A stretch of DNA of 64,000 bases from assembly GCA_032433765.1 (NCBI GenBank), contig JAVIAB010000073.1, positions 57,570,565 through 57,634,564 on the forward strand, read 5' to 3'. The number at the start of each line of letters is the position of its first letter. Within the stretch, counting starts at the first letter, position 1. Under the pieces are notes generated by a model that saw only the letters and a program-made list of their open reading frames with translations, was not told the origin of the DNA and searched no databases. Position numbers and translations under genes: made by a program. Positions 25,096-34,500 of the stretch are shown here, piece after piece. This DNA is from Megaustenia siamemsis (taxonomy: Eukaryota; Mollusca; Gastropoda; Stylommatophora; Ariophantidae).

Positions 25096-25319
25096 GTTTA
25101 TCAAATATTCTGAAGACAGATAATGACCTGAAGGCAGAAATCGTCACTCTGAGCCAACAATATCACCGGTCATTATCCGGAAAGTATGTGTAGACAAACA
25201 CAGACATATCAAGCGTTGTTAACATTCTACTGCCCATACCGGAACAGACTCCCTTAACAGAGGAATCTGGATTGTCAATACAAATACGTACAGAAATGAA
25301 AGGAATACTCGACAAGCAG
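25096..25319 (+). repeat. Monomer B5, truncated; right end of the array
   Basis: Matches the first 224 bases of B1-B4 and stops after gacaagcag, where the other copies continue gaatagaatag. Unrelated sequence follows. Confidence 0.85.
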
Positions 25320-25361
25320 TCTACATCGTCATCAGACTTCACTGTAAGATGTAATACATGT

Positions 25362-25455
25362 AATTAAATAGTTATAATTAAAGTGGTTGTTGTACTCATT
25401 AAAATAATTATAATTAAATAGTTATAATTAAAGTGGTTGTTGTACTCATTAAAAT
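25362..25455 (+). repeat. 50-bp tandem duplication beside the array edge
   Basis: Two nearly perfect units starting at 25362 and 25412, each with gtggttgttgtactcatt. The second is slightly shorter. Confidence 0.9.
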
Positions 25456-25589
25456 AGTGGAGAACATATTTAGCAATGGTTGTCTGTTATTTTCCAATCT
25501 CTAAAAGCATGGCCATGGTTATTTGAAATGTTTGGGCTAATCTGTTAGGTTATTTTTTAATAAATAAACATTGTTGAATTTCATCTTCT

Positions 25590-25800
25590 TCTTCTGTAGT
25601 CAGCTATTGCTATGCATTAGACATTTAGACCAGGTTGGATCATGAACAAGACAGTGTGTTTGAGGTCTAGATCTCATCTGAAAATAAACATGACTATGCA
25701 ACAATTAAAGTTTGAAAACAAGGAGGCAGCAGATCGAAGGAAAAGATTGAAATATGATTAGATGAAAGTGTATCAGAATTTATGAAGTGTTTTATTTTAA
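25590..25800. other. No gene seen; short LINE-tail similarity
   Basis: The segment near 25616-25652 (acatttagaccag...gaacaag) resembles 62898-62935, the 3' tail of another RNase H-bearing LINE relic. Nothing else recognised. Confidence 0.4.
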
Positions 25801-25807
25801 TTACACC

Positions 25808-26093
25808 AAATAACAAAGCAAGCCCTCATGTGGGAAACAACAGGTAAGAGGAAAAGAGGCCGACCCAGAGAGACACTGAGAAGAACATTGATCAGAGAGG
25901 CAAGAGCAACAGGAATTGGCTCCCTCAAAGAGATAGAGTTGCTTGCACAGAACAGAGACAAATGGTGAGATTTGATAAAATATCTTTAGAAGGATCGAAA
26001 ACTGCTAGAATAAAAATTTAGATAAGAGAAAGAGTGTCTGGATCTATGCCCTATGGGCCGGCTACGGCTCGAAAGGTCAATAGATAGATAGAT
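25808..26093 (+). mobile_element. LINE 3' end fragment with (ATAG)n tail
   Basis: Reads like the C-terminus of a LINE ORF (GKRKRGRPRETLRR, then LAQNRDKW, with one internal stop), followed by a 3' untranslated part and a gatagatagat tail. The inverted copy at 47525-47790 is closely similar. Strongly 5'-truncated. Confidence 0.75.
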
Positions 26094-26295
26094 TTTGAAT
26101 TACATTACAGTATAGACCTTCGTTACATGATTCATATTTTATAGAATGCGGAAGATTATTTCGCTGCTGTGATTTTAAATATCTACATAATTTGTGCACA
26201 GTTATTACATTGAATCACTAGTAGTGCTGTGGGTTTACCCTCTTGAGTTATGTTTTAATTTTAAAATAAATATACTTGTAAACCTTGTGTTTCAG

Positions 26296-26391
26296 CCCTC
26301 TACAGTGGCCTTGCTCCAACACTGCTGAGAGATGTGCCATTTTCTGGCATTTACTTCATGTTTTACACACAAATGAAATTATTTACTGCAG
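26296..26391 (+). CDS. SLC25A38: Single exon of a mitochondrial carrier, SLC25A38-like (glycine carrier)
   Basis: A 96-base exon with an acceptor (cttgtgtttcag) before it and a GT donor after it. It encodes [17 protein letters not shown] followed by [10 protein letters not shown]. This matches the mitochondrial carrier signature around GL-TLLRD-PFSGIY-MFY-Q-K, and most closely the SLC25A38 family, which imports glycine into mitochondria for haem synthesis. Phase is 2 bases, 31 codons, 1 base. No neighbouring exon of the gene was found in this window. The upstream intron would contain or border the tandem array; downstream exons could be missed, or this could be an orphaned exon. The gene would converge on PAPSS. 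The family assignment is fairly sure, the gene's integrity is not. Confidence 0.65.
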
Positions 26392-26399
26392 GTATTGCT

Positions 26400-26950
26400 A
26401 TTGAATATTTCTTATTAGTTTAAGTGTGTATAGCTTAATTAATGCATTTTTTTTCTAGCTTTACTACTTGATTTATTTTTGTCTTTTCTTGGACTAGGAT
26501 GTAGTGAATGAGCTGATTAGCAGTCAACAGCTCCTAGCTGACTCCAGGAGTCAGCATCAGAGAACCAGTTATTACCAATTACATTACTCTACCTATATGT
26601 GGCTAATCAGTTAAGGATCAGAAAGGGAAAAGGCTAAATCTCAAAAATGTATTGTCATAAATCCAAATATAGAATGCTCAAAGGTGCCAATATAGCAGCT
26701 TTGCTGAAATTGAGACACACCACAGCACATTCCCTGTTCAGAGTGAATGAATAAATTACCCGTCCTGTGGGGCAGGCTTTTAATTTAATTCTTATAACTT
26801 AGTTTTTTTTCTTTTATAAATGAATTAACTTAAATACTAATGAACGTGTACAGACTTGAATTTGCCCAGCGTTAAGTTTTTTTGGGCTAGTTAAAATAAA
26901 AAGCATATATAGTTTGTGATGGTCTTCCTGAGTGAATTCTCTATCAATTA
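26400..26950. other. No gene recognised
   Basis: AT-rich sequence downstream of the carrier exon. I see no further exon or repeat family that I can name. Confidence 0.4.
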
Positions 26951-26954
26951 AAGA

Positions 26955-27175
26955 AACTGGAAAAATCTGGCTGCAGATCGTAGCATATGGAGAACAAAAA
27001 TAAAAAATGGCACAGCAACTTTTGAGGCAGTGCTATCAAATTCAGAAGACTTTGGCGCAGGGGATGAGGCCAGGCTCCACGAACACATCTTGTTCGTTCT
27101 GTGGCCAGATCTGTCTATCCAATATTGGCAGATTCAGCCACGAGAGAAGCTGTTCAGCAAAGTAGCATCCAGCAT
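26955..27175 (+). mobile_element. LINE 3' end fragment (CR1-like, Cys-rich tail)
   Basis: Decayed reading AADRS-WR-KIKNG-ATFE followed by a frame-broken Cys-rich segment and a SHERS-like end. It corresponds to the minus-strand LINE end at 52648-53041, where the same order is intact. Confidence 0.65.
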
Positions 27176-27381
27176 AAAACACTAATAACGTTTTTACCAA
27201 ACTACTGACTATCATTTGCTACCAACTGTCTGTCAAGATGCAAAAAGCCATATATAGTTTGTGCAGACTCCAAAATGTTCTCTTTACTCCTTATTTGTTT
27301 TGTTGTTCATTGTTGTTAGAGCTGAATTATGCTATGAGCAAGTCCATAGATGCTCATTTGCTCTCTGCTGATGAGAGAGTT

Positions 27382-27610
27382 TGTGCACACTCAGATGGTT
27401 CCAGCAGCTCTCTCCGTTGTGCACACTCAGATGGTTCCAGCAGCTCTCTCCATTGTGCACACTCAGATGGTTCCAGCAGCTCTCTCCGTTGTGCACACTC
27501 AGATGGTTCCAGCAGCTCACTCCGTTGTGCACACTCAGATGGTTCCAGCAACTCACTCCGTTGTGCACACTCAGATGGTTCCAGCAGCTCACTCCGTTGT
27601 GCACACACCT
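27382..27610 (+). repeat. 36-bp minisatellite, six copies
   Basis: Six nearly identical 36-base units (contains cactcagatggttccagca) plus a partial. Being a multiple of three, the array leaves several frames open on both strands (CAHSDGSSSSLR in one). These ORFs are repeat artefacts, not supported genes. Confidence 0.93.
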
Positions 27611-27784
27611 ATTTCACCCTTGCAGATGTCCATTCCTACTTGTTGGACCTTGTTATCTCAATCCTTATTAACAGTCAATCTCCAACATTTATTCCTTGAC
27701 AGTCTTCAAGACATTGCCCTTGTGCATGTCTTTTATTATCATTGACAGGGTAAATGCAGAAATATTCATTTTTTTTTTTTTCAG

Positions 27785-28828
27785 CTGCAGATGTATTGCC
27801 TGTTGATGTTGAAATGACTATTGCAAAAATGTATCTGTACTTCAAATCATACACAGTTAGAGTTGAAAGTCTCAAGGAGTTTTGTCAGTTTGTCGACACA
27901 GACTTCCAGATGATTACCTAGTTATGCACAAACTAGGTGGCTTGCGCTCTTGCCTGCTGTTGAAAGGGTTCTTTACATGTTCCTGCCTCTAAAATCATAT
28001 TTTCAATCTCAAGACAGATGCCCAGTTTTTATACAGGAATTCTTTGAAAACCCACTGTCTGAGGCATGACTTATTTTGGTTCACAGTCAGGCATCCTCTT
28101 TCCACGAAGCAGTGCAGAAAGTAGAGGGACAGATGGTCACTGTATTTGAAGTCATTGACAACATCAATAGGTTGAAAGCTATCTTGGAGTCCAAGCTGGA
28201 AGACGGCTTCTTGCCATCAAGAGTTCAGATAATCCTTAAAAAGCTGGAAATGGAAGGATTTCCACGTGATGATGTGAAAAAGTTTAACGCCAGTGTTTCT
28301 TCATTTTATGAAACAGCTTTAAGTTATTTGAAGAAATGGGCTGCAAATAATTTTCAAAACCTAGAGTCTTACAGCTGGGTAATGCTGAACAGAACACCAA
28401 ATTGGGAAGATATTGAGAAGTCTTCATCATTAGTGAGTCAAACAGTGCCTTCATTCGACTTTCCAGAAAATGAAATGTATGACGAATATGTCTACATGAA
28501 ACAGTTCGTTACTTCACAAAAAATTAGTGAGTGGAGTCTTAATAAAACATGACCAGGGCAGCGTTGGGTAGAACTAGCTTCCCACTTCAGAAACAATCAT
28601 GTGCCCGTACCAGGGCAGCGTTGGGTGGAACTAGCTTCCCACTTCAGAAACAATCATGTGCCCGTTTCACATATTCTGAAGTTGGCAGAGTTCTTTTTGT
28701 GTCTACCTGGAACAAATGCTGCAACAGAACGAGTGTTTTCTCTGATGAACAGTTTGTGGACAAATGATAAAACACAACTAGGTGTTGAAACTTTCAAAGC
28801 CATGTTGATCACCAAAGTGAACTAAAAG
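27785..28828 (+). pseudogene. hAT-family transposase relic, C-terminal half
   Basis: In broken frames the sequence reads YTVRVESLKEFC, then RWLALLPAVERVL (partly shifted), then the open stretch 28076-28552 (FHEAVQKVEGQMVTVFEVID through ALSYLKKWAANNF). The last stretch, 28601-28825, reads LKLAEFFLCLPGTNAATERV and FSLMNSLWTNDK, then VETFKAMLI. That is the hAT C-terminal dimerisation domain with its conserved ERVFS-like core. Stops, shifts and a 57-base tandem duplication separate the segments. The N-terminal zinc finger and the first catalytic region are not seen, so this is a dead copy. It sits downstream of the 36-bp minisatellite. No terminal repeats found. Confidence 0.82.
28553..28664 (+). 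repeat. 57-bp tandem duplication within the hAT relic
   Basis: Two adjacent near-identical units start at 28553 and 28610 (ccagggcagcgttggg). The duplication lies just upstream of the dimerisation domain. Confidence 0.93.
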
Positions 28829-28829
28829 G

Positions 28830-29421
28830 GAACATGTGTCGAATTTTATCAGATGCTGCATACAAAGAAAGACATTTTACAGAAAATTCACTCATCTCAA
28901 AAGTACAGCATCTCTGTTTCACCTTCAATTTAAGTGAGTATCACTGTTTTTTTAAATCTCCTGATTATCCTGATAGCGTATTGTAGGTCTATATTATTAG
29001 ATGTTTTAAAATGTATGTATTATTCACTTGAAAATGACAGCAAGAAGAAATGTAATTTTATTGGTGGAAAATTGAAGTAAAATTATTCCGTCCCGGAATG
29101 GGATTTCAAAAATATGGTCACCTTAGAGCTGGTCAAGTTTAATTCAAGTCTTTGTCAAGTTGAATCAAGTCAATTGTCATTTAAATGGAGCTCAAGAGAG
29201 TCAATGTTGTTCTTACGCTGGCAGCGACATTGCTGCTAAGGAGACAAGATATGTGTCTTAATTGAGACCATGGTCAATTTAATGAGTGCATATGATCATC
29301 AATATGTTTGTTTTGCTGGCAGACGCAGAGCGGCCGGAATGGCCCAGGTGTTTGCCAATATTAAAGTGTGATAGACTAGTGTGAGTGACAGATTCAAATT
29401 GTTCATGTAAATTGATGGTAT
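28830..29421. other. No gene recognised
   Basis: About 590 bases between the hAT relic and the truncated RTE-A copy. I see no named feature. Confidence 0.4.
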
Positions 29422-29434
29422 TCATAGAGCTGCT

Positions 29435-30096
29435 CATCATCATAGAGTGCCGTCTCCGCAAATAAGGTTGGCTACCATGGAGCGCCATTCTGCTCTATCT
29501 CTTGCTTTGATGGTGCAGGTTGTCATCGGTTGATTTGTCCATCTTTTGATGTTACTCGTCCATGTTAATCTTGGTCTGCCTCTGCCTCTTTTACCTTGTA
29601 TTTTCCCCTCCAGGATTACTTTCAGTAGGCTGTTGTGTCTTTTAACATGGCCCAAGAATCGCATTTGTCTTGTTCTAATTGTGTTGAGAAGTTCTCTTTT
29701 AATTTTTAGTTGTTTTAAGACTTCATCGTTTGTTTTCTTTTCCTTCCATCCAATTCTACCTATTCTTCTATATATACACATTTCAAAGGCTTCAATTCTC
29801 TGTTCTGTTTTCTTGTCTAATGTCCATGTTTCAGCACCATATAGGAATGTTGAGAAGATGTAACATTTTGCTATTCTTAGTTTTAGCTCTGGTGTTATTT
29901 GTTTTGATGTTAGTATGTCCTTCATGACATTAAAATTACTTTTTTGCCATTCCTATTCTTTTGCTTATTTCAGTTGTACATTTTCCATCACTGGTTATAG
30001 TATATCCAAGGTAGTTATAGTTCTGAACTGTCTCAAGGTCTATTCCTTCAATTTTTATATCCACTTGTGGGTTTTGAGTATTTTCTTTGTTTATAA
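29435..30096 (-). mobile_element. 5'-truncated RTE-A copy with 13-bp target duplication
   Basis: Nearly identical to 18740-19400, including the C-terminal ORF segment (29440-29925 open) and the ATG-repeat 3' tail. tcatagagctgct flanks it at 29422-29434 and 30097-30109. The first bases of the right duplication also match the LINE itself, so the true duplication may be a little shorter. The closeness to the full-length copy argues for a recently active family. Confidence 0.9.
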
Positions 30097-30109
30097 TCAT
30101 AGAGCTGCT

Positions 30110-30584
30110 AGAACACTGATTACAGACGTAATTGAGTGGCGGCAGCGATTACAATAACGTTTTTCATTTGTTCTATTAGTGAGTTTGTCAATGTGTTGCA
30201 GTTAGTAATTGTCATACGGCTTTGTGAAGAACGGTTGCGGTTGTCCATTTATTATCCACAACACGAAGTACTAATTAACACAGCACAGTCATTGATGCCT
30301 GATCGGGAATGGTCAGCTGGGGCCGAACTAGGCCAGGTGAAGTTGTCATTCATGATCGCCTCGTTGCATCGAGGGAAAAGTGGCAGGCGTTACACGGCGC
30401 GAAGGCCTTCATGTAAACATTGAGGTATTACGTTCACGGCAAGGCGACAGGCGTTGGCGACCACGGGATGAAGTGGGCCGCCGCTGATTTCTAATACGTG
30501 CACAAGTGCATCGTGCGTCAACATAGATCAACATCAATAATCAATGAAAACGTGCATCTATTCATCATACTTTTCTCCCTGGTA
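30110..30584. other. No gene recognised; locally GC-richer stretch
   Basis: The stretch 30290-30500 is noticeably richer in G and C than its surroundings. A 95-codon open frame (30136-30423) lacks any recognisable domain. Confidence 0.4.
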
Positions 30585-31202
30585 CATTTTTAGCTGTCTA
30601 GGGAACTTTCAACATTCTTCTGAGAAATCCCGTCTCTGTGGCCTCAAATCGTCTTTTCATTTGTTTGTCTACTGTCCATGATTCGCTTCCACAGGTCAGA
30701 ATTGGTTCTATATAGCACCGATGAACTCTTTCTCATTTTTATTGACATAGATTTGTTGCATAAGATATTTTTCCATTTTCTGAAATGCTATTTTGGCCTG
30801 AGCTTTTCTGCTTTTTATTTCCGTGGTGCATCTCCCATCTGATGTTATTATTGTGCCCAAGTATTTGAAACGCTGCACTTGTTTCAGATTTGTCTCTTTT
30901 ATTTTTATGCTGCATGATGGTGATGATTGTTTCTTCGATATAACCATTACTTCTGTTTTCTTACTATTCAGACTGACATTTCTTGATGCTTTCTTTTACT
31001 ATTATGTCTATCATTTCTTGTAGTTCGTTCTCTGTCTCTGCTATTAAGTCTGTGTCATCCACATATCGCAAATTATTTATGTTGTTACCGTTGACATCAA
31101 TTCCTTTTTTGTCTACTATTGATCTTATAACATACTCGCTGTAAAGTGAAAACAAATCCGGTGACAGAACACAGCCTTGTCTGACTCCTTGCTTTATATA
31201 TT

Positions 31203-31646
31203 CATCATCATCAAGTACCGGGCCTACTGGCGTAGGTGATCATGTCTCTCCACAACTTTCGATCTCGGCTGCTTTTTATCATTTCTGTTGTTGACCTTCT
31301 GCCAAGCCATTGTCTTAAGCTGTCTGTTATTTTTTTTCTCTCTGCTTCCCTCTATCTCCATCGTCCCTCAATTTTTCCAGTTGTTACAATATATTTCAGT
31401 TGTTCTCTTCTCATTACATGGCCAAAAAATGATGATTGTCTCTTCCTAATATTGGAAATTAGCTCTCTTTTTGCTTTGACCTCTTTCATAACATTTTCAT
31501 TACTCTTCTTAGCTGTCCATGGTACTCTCAACATTCTTCTGTAAAACCACATTTCTACAGACTCCAGTGATTTTCTTGTCTGTTGTCCTATTGTCCATGA
31601 TTCGCATCCATATGTCAAGACTGGCTCTACATAACATTTAAAAACA
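31203..31646 (-). mobile_element. RTE-C 5'-truncated copy nested in RTE-B
   Basis: tttatatatt occurs on both sides (31193-31202 and 31647-31656). The insert ends in the ATG-repeat 3' tail and contains [15 protein letters not shown] through [15 protein letters not shown]. It is closely related to the plus-strand copy at 42354-42995. The outer element resumes exactly after the duplication. Confidence 0.87.
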
Positions 31647-32119
31647 TTTATATATTGGAATTGTCCTGTTTGGTTGTTAATTCGTATAGCAGCTGCTTGT
31701 TGCCAGTACATGTTTTTTTATGATTCGCAGATTCTTGCCATCAATGTTTAATTTCTCAAGCATATTTATTATTTCCACATGCTTTACTTTGTCAAATGAT
31801 TTCGTGTAGTCTATAAAGCACATACATAGATCTTTCTTTACCTCTATAGATCTTTCTATCAATGTTCTTAAGATGTATATTGCATTGTTGGTGCTCTTTC
31901 CTTCCACAAATCCACATTGTTCCTCACTTATTTCTGGTTTTATTTTGTTCCTTACACGTCTCATGATTATTCTTAGTAATATGGCTCATGAGACTAATAG
32001 TGCGATGGTCTTCACAATCATTGGCTCCTGACTTCTTCGGTATGGTTACAAAGATAGATTTTAGTAGATCTTCGGGTATGTGTCCAGTGTTATATATATA
32101 TATATATATATAATATATA

Positions 32120-32385
32120 TTTTAAAAAAAGTAAAGTACCCCCGTCACGCCAAGTGGCGTATAAGGAATATAGTGTTAGTGACCATACATTTTACAGACC
32201 TTCGGCACATGATTTTTGGGGTAATGTGGTCGGTATTACGCCCGTGCCGCTTCACTTTCCCAGAAAAAAACCCGGTACCCATTAAAGGCTGGGTGAACCC
32301 GGAAGCTGTCGGTTGGGATCGAACCCTACCCATCCCCCTGTCCTTTGTAGTCCAGTTCACTAACCACTGAGCTATCGCGGCTCCC
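32120..32385 (-). mobile_element. tRNA-derived SINE (SINE-1), nested in RTE-B
   Basis: Same family as 54915-55169: the head gggagccgcgatagctcagt reads from 32385 leftwards, with a Pol III box A and a box B (ggttcgatccc) and the common body. It is flanked by an imperfect repeat (agtgttatata and agtggtatata) and adjoins a TA microsatellite at 32090-32120. Confidence 0.88.
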
Positions 32386-32817
32386 AGTGGTATATATGTA
32401 ATTGAGTAATTTTGTTATGACCTGTACTCCCAGCTCTCCTAATGCATTTATCTCTTCGATTGTTATATTGTCAGGACCTGGAGTTTTGCCTCTTCATGTG
32501 TTGAATTGCGTCCTCCATTTCACTCTGCATTATTGGTGGTCCTGTGTCTTTATTTGAATTGTTTAATTATGGTCTTTCATCATCATCGACTGATATATTC
32601 TGTCCATCTTTCCATTGTCTTCTTCTGTCCCATCATTATATTTCCTTCCTTTGATTTCACACATCCTGAAACTTTGACTTCTTTTCTTCCTGTTAATTCA
32701 TTTAACTGATTGTGCATAAATTTTGAGTCTTTCTTTTGTTGTTTTTCCATTTCTTCACATTTCTGTTTTAACCATCCTTCCTTTGCTTCACTGCACTTGT
32801 TTTGGATCTCTTTGTTC

Positions 32818-33735
32818 CTTCTCTTTACATGGCCAAAATATGATGATTATTTCTTCCTAATATTGGATATTAGCTCTCTTTTTGTTTTGGCTTCTTTCCA
32901 AACGTTTTCATTATTCTTCTTAGCTGCCCATGATATTCTCAACATTCTTCTGTAAAACCACATTTCTACAGCCTTCAGTGATTTTCTTGTCTGTTGTCCT
33001 ATTGTCTATGATTTATATCCATATGTTAAGACTGGCTCTACATAACATTTAAGAACTCTTTTTCTTGTTTCTATTGTCAAAAATAGACTGCACAGTATCT
33101 TCCTCATTTCTTGGAAAACTACATTTGTCTGAGCCATTATGCATCTCACTTCTGTTGTACATCTACCATCTGAGGTTAACAAAGTTCCCAAATATTTGAA
33201 TTCATTTACCTGTTTTAATATTGTTCCACTTGTCTTTATTTTGCACTGAGGTGATGTCTTTTTCTTTGTTGTTACCATTACTTCTGTCTTCTTGCTATTA
33301 AGGCTGAGTCCTTTATTTTTGCTTTCCTTCATTATAATGTCTAATATTTCTTGTAACTCATTTTCACTCTTAGCAATTAAGACTGTATCATCAGCATACC
33401 TCAGATTATTTATATTATGACCTCCATTTGTTATTCCAGGCATGTCCCTTCTGGATCTTAAATAATATCATTATACACATTAAATAAATCTGGTGACAGC
33501 ACACAACATTGCATAACACCTTGTTTTATCTGTTAAAACATTTCCAATTGATTTCCAATTCTTATATCCACTGCTACCGGTACATGTTCTTTATTATTCT
33601 TAGATCTTTACTGTTTACGTTTATGCCTTCTAAAATGTTGATAATTTCTTGGTGCTTTACTTTGTCAAATGTTTTGGTATAATCTATGAAACTGGTATTC
33701 TGATTTCACCTCTATGACTTTTTCTACTCACTTAT
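32818..33735 (-). mobile_element. RTE-C relic
   Basis: Begins abruptly at 32818. Segments are FFGHV-like, [27 protein letters not shown] and LRYADDTVLIAK (33006-33443), then decayed palm sequence to about 33735 including a LINE-type KALDKV-like region. The fragment lacks the C-terminal end. Confidence 0.8.
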
Positions 33736-33889
33736 ATTGACAGAGACTATTTGCATTATATATTTTAAATATGTATACTCTTTAAAGCTTATTTTCTTTT
33801 ATTTCACCAAACTCTTAACCGTATGTCGCTCTTTGCATGAAGACTAATATTTTAGTCAAGTCATCCTACGATGATCATCTTCACTGACA

Positions 33890-34500
33890 CCTAGTAGGTT
33901 TCTTTGGTAGAGCAATTACTATAGATTTTAGTAGATCTTTTAGTATATATGCAGGAATTGTTGCATATGTCACTCAACAGCTTGAGCAGAAGGATTGTGT
34001 AGTTATTATGTGCCGAATATGTTGTAAGCCTTAGAATTCAATGCAGCAGGAGATCGATACCTGGGAGTCATGACACAGGCAGGCCCACCTCCCCTAGAGT
34101 GTCACGAAGCTAAAGGGCCAAAGCACTTGCTCAACGGGGTCCTTTTCTGATGATCAGATGCCTCCTGCTGTGAATCTATGTATAAGGAGTTTCATATTAC
34201 TTTCATTTAAAAAAAAAAATATTGTATAGCTTCCATCTTTGATTATTTTACCTAGTTCCAGTGCTTTTCCTGTTTTGATGTTGTATAAGACATTCCTAAC
34301 TTCTTTGAATACATGCAGTGCTTCCCTATTATCCTGTATGCTTATTTATTGTCATATAGTTTCTTAATGGATTTAATCAATCTTTCTCTTATGCTACTTG
34401 TTTCATCAAGAATTTTCCTTCCTTTAATATTAACAAATGTGTTTCCTTATGTTAATTTGTTTACAGATAAAGTTTTCATATCTTATTTTGTGCTGATTTG
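33890..34500 (-). mobile_element. Badly decayed RTE fragments
   Basis: The piece near 33900-33960 matches the pre-RT segment of RTE-B (tagattttagtagatctt). The piece 34240-34500 resembles the linker region on the minus strand. A stretch at 34030-34170 between them is unrecognised and GC-richer. Confidence 0.5.

Larger units (their letters stand above)
1..25319. repeat. Higher-order tandem array of A/B monomers, about 4.46 kb per dimer
   Basis: Two homologous but diverged monomers alternate A1-B1-A2-B2-A3-B3-A4-B4-A5-B5. Using the motif gtttatcaaa as a shared boundary, B starts at 1721, 6192, 10647, 15122 and 25096, and A starts at 4317, 8771, 13245 and 17720. Dimers are near-identical to one another, while A and B differ clearly, which is the definition of a higher-order repeat. 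Both contain a decayed RNase H/Cys-His tail of a non-LTR retrotransposon followed by about 1.2 kb of noncoding sequence. The array is open at the left edge, is interrupted at 18740-24249 by a nested insertion, and ends abruptly at about 25319 inside B5. Differences between copies are mostly in GA and TA microsatellites plus scattered substitutions. Confidence 0.93.
30585..32817 (-). mobile_element. RTE-B retrotransposon relic, interrupted by a LINE and a SINE
   Basis: Minus-strand RT segments appear in order across the interruptions. These are a KAQAKIAFQKMEKY region and VQRFKYLGTIITSDG (30708-30947), then LRYVDDTDLIAE (30964-31155, YVDD in place of YADD), then EISEEQCGFVEGKST and CFIDYTKSFDKV (31677-31964). 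Palm/finger remnants run up to 32817. A second RTE is inserted at 31203-31646 and a SINE at about 32120-32385. The normal 3' end is missing at 30585. Many stops and shifts make it inactive. Confidence 0.82.

Noticed and set aside
27238..27745. Open frames of 84-153 codons over the 36-bp repeat
   Set aside because: Same artefact of a repeat unit divisible by three; frames are open on both strands.
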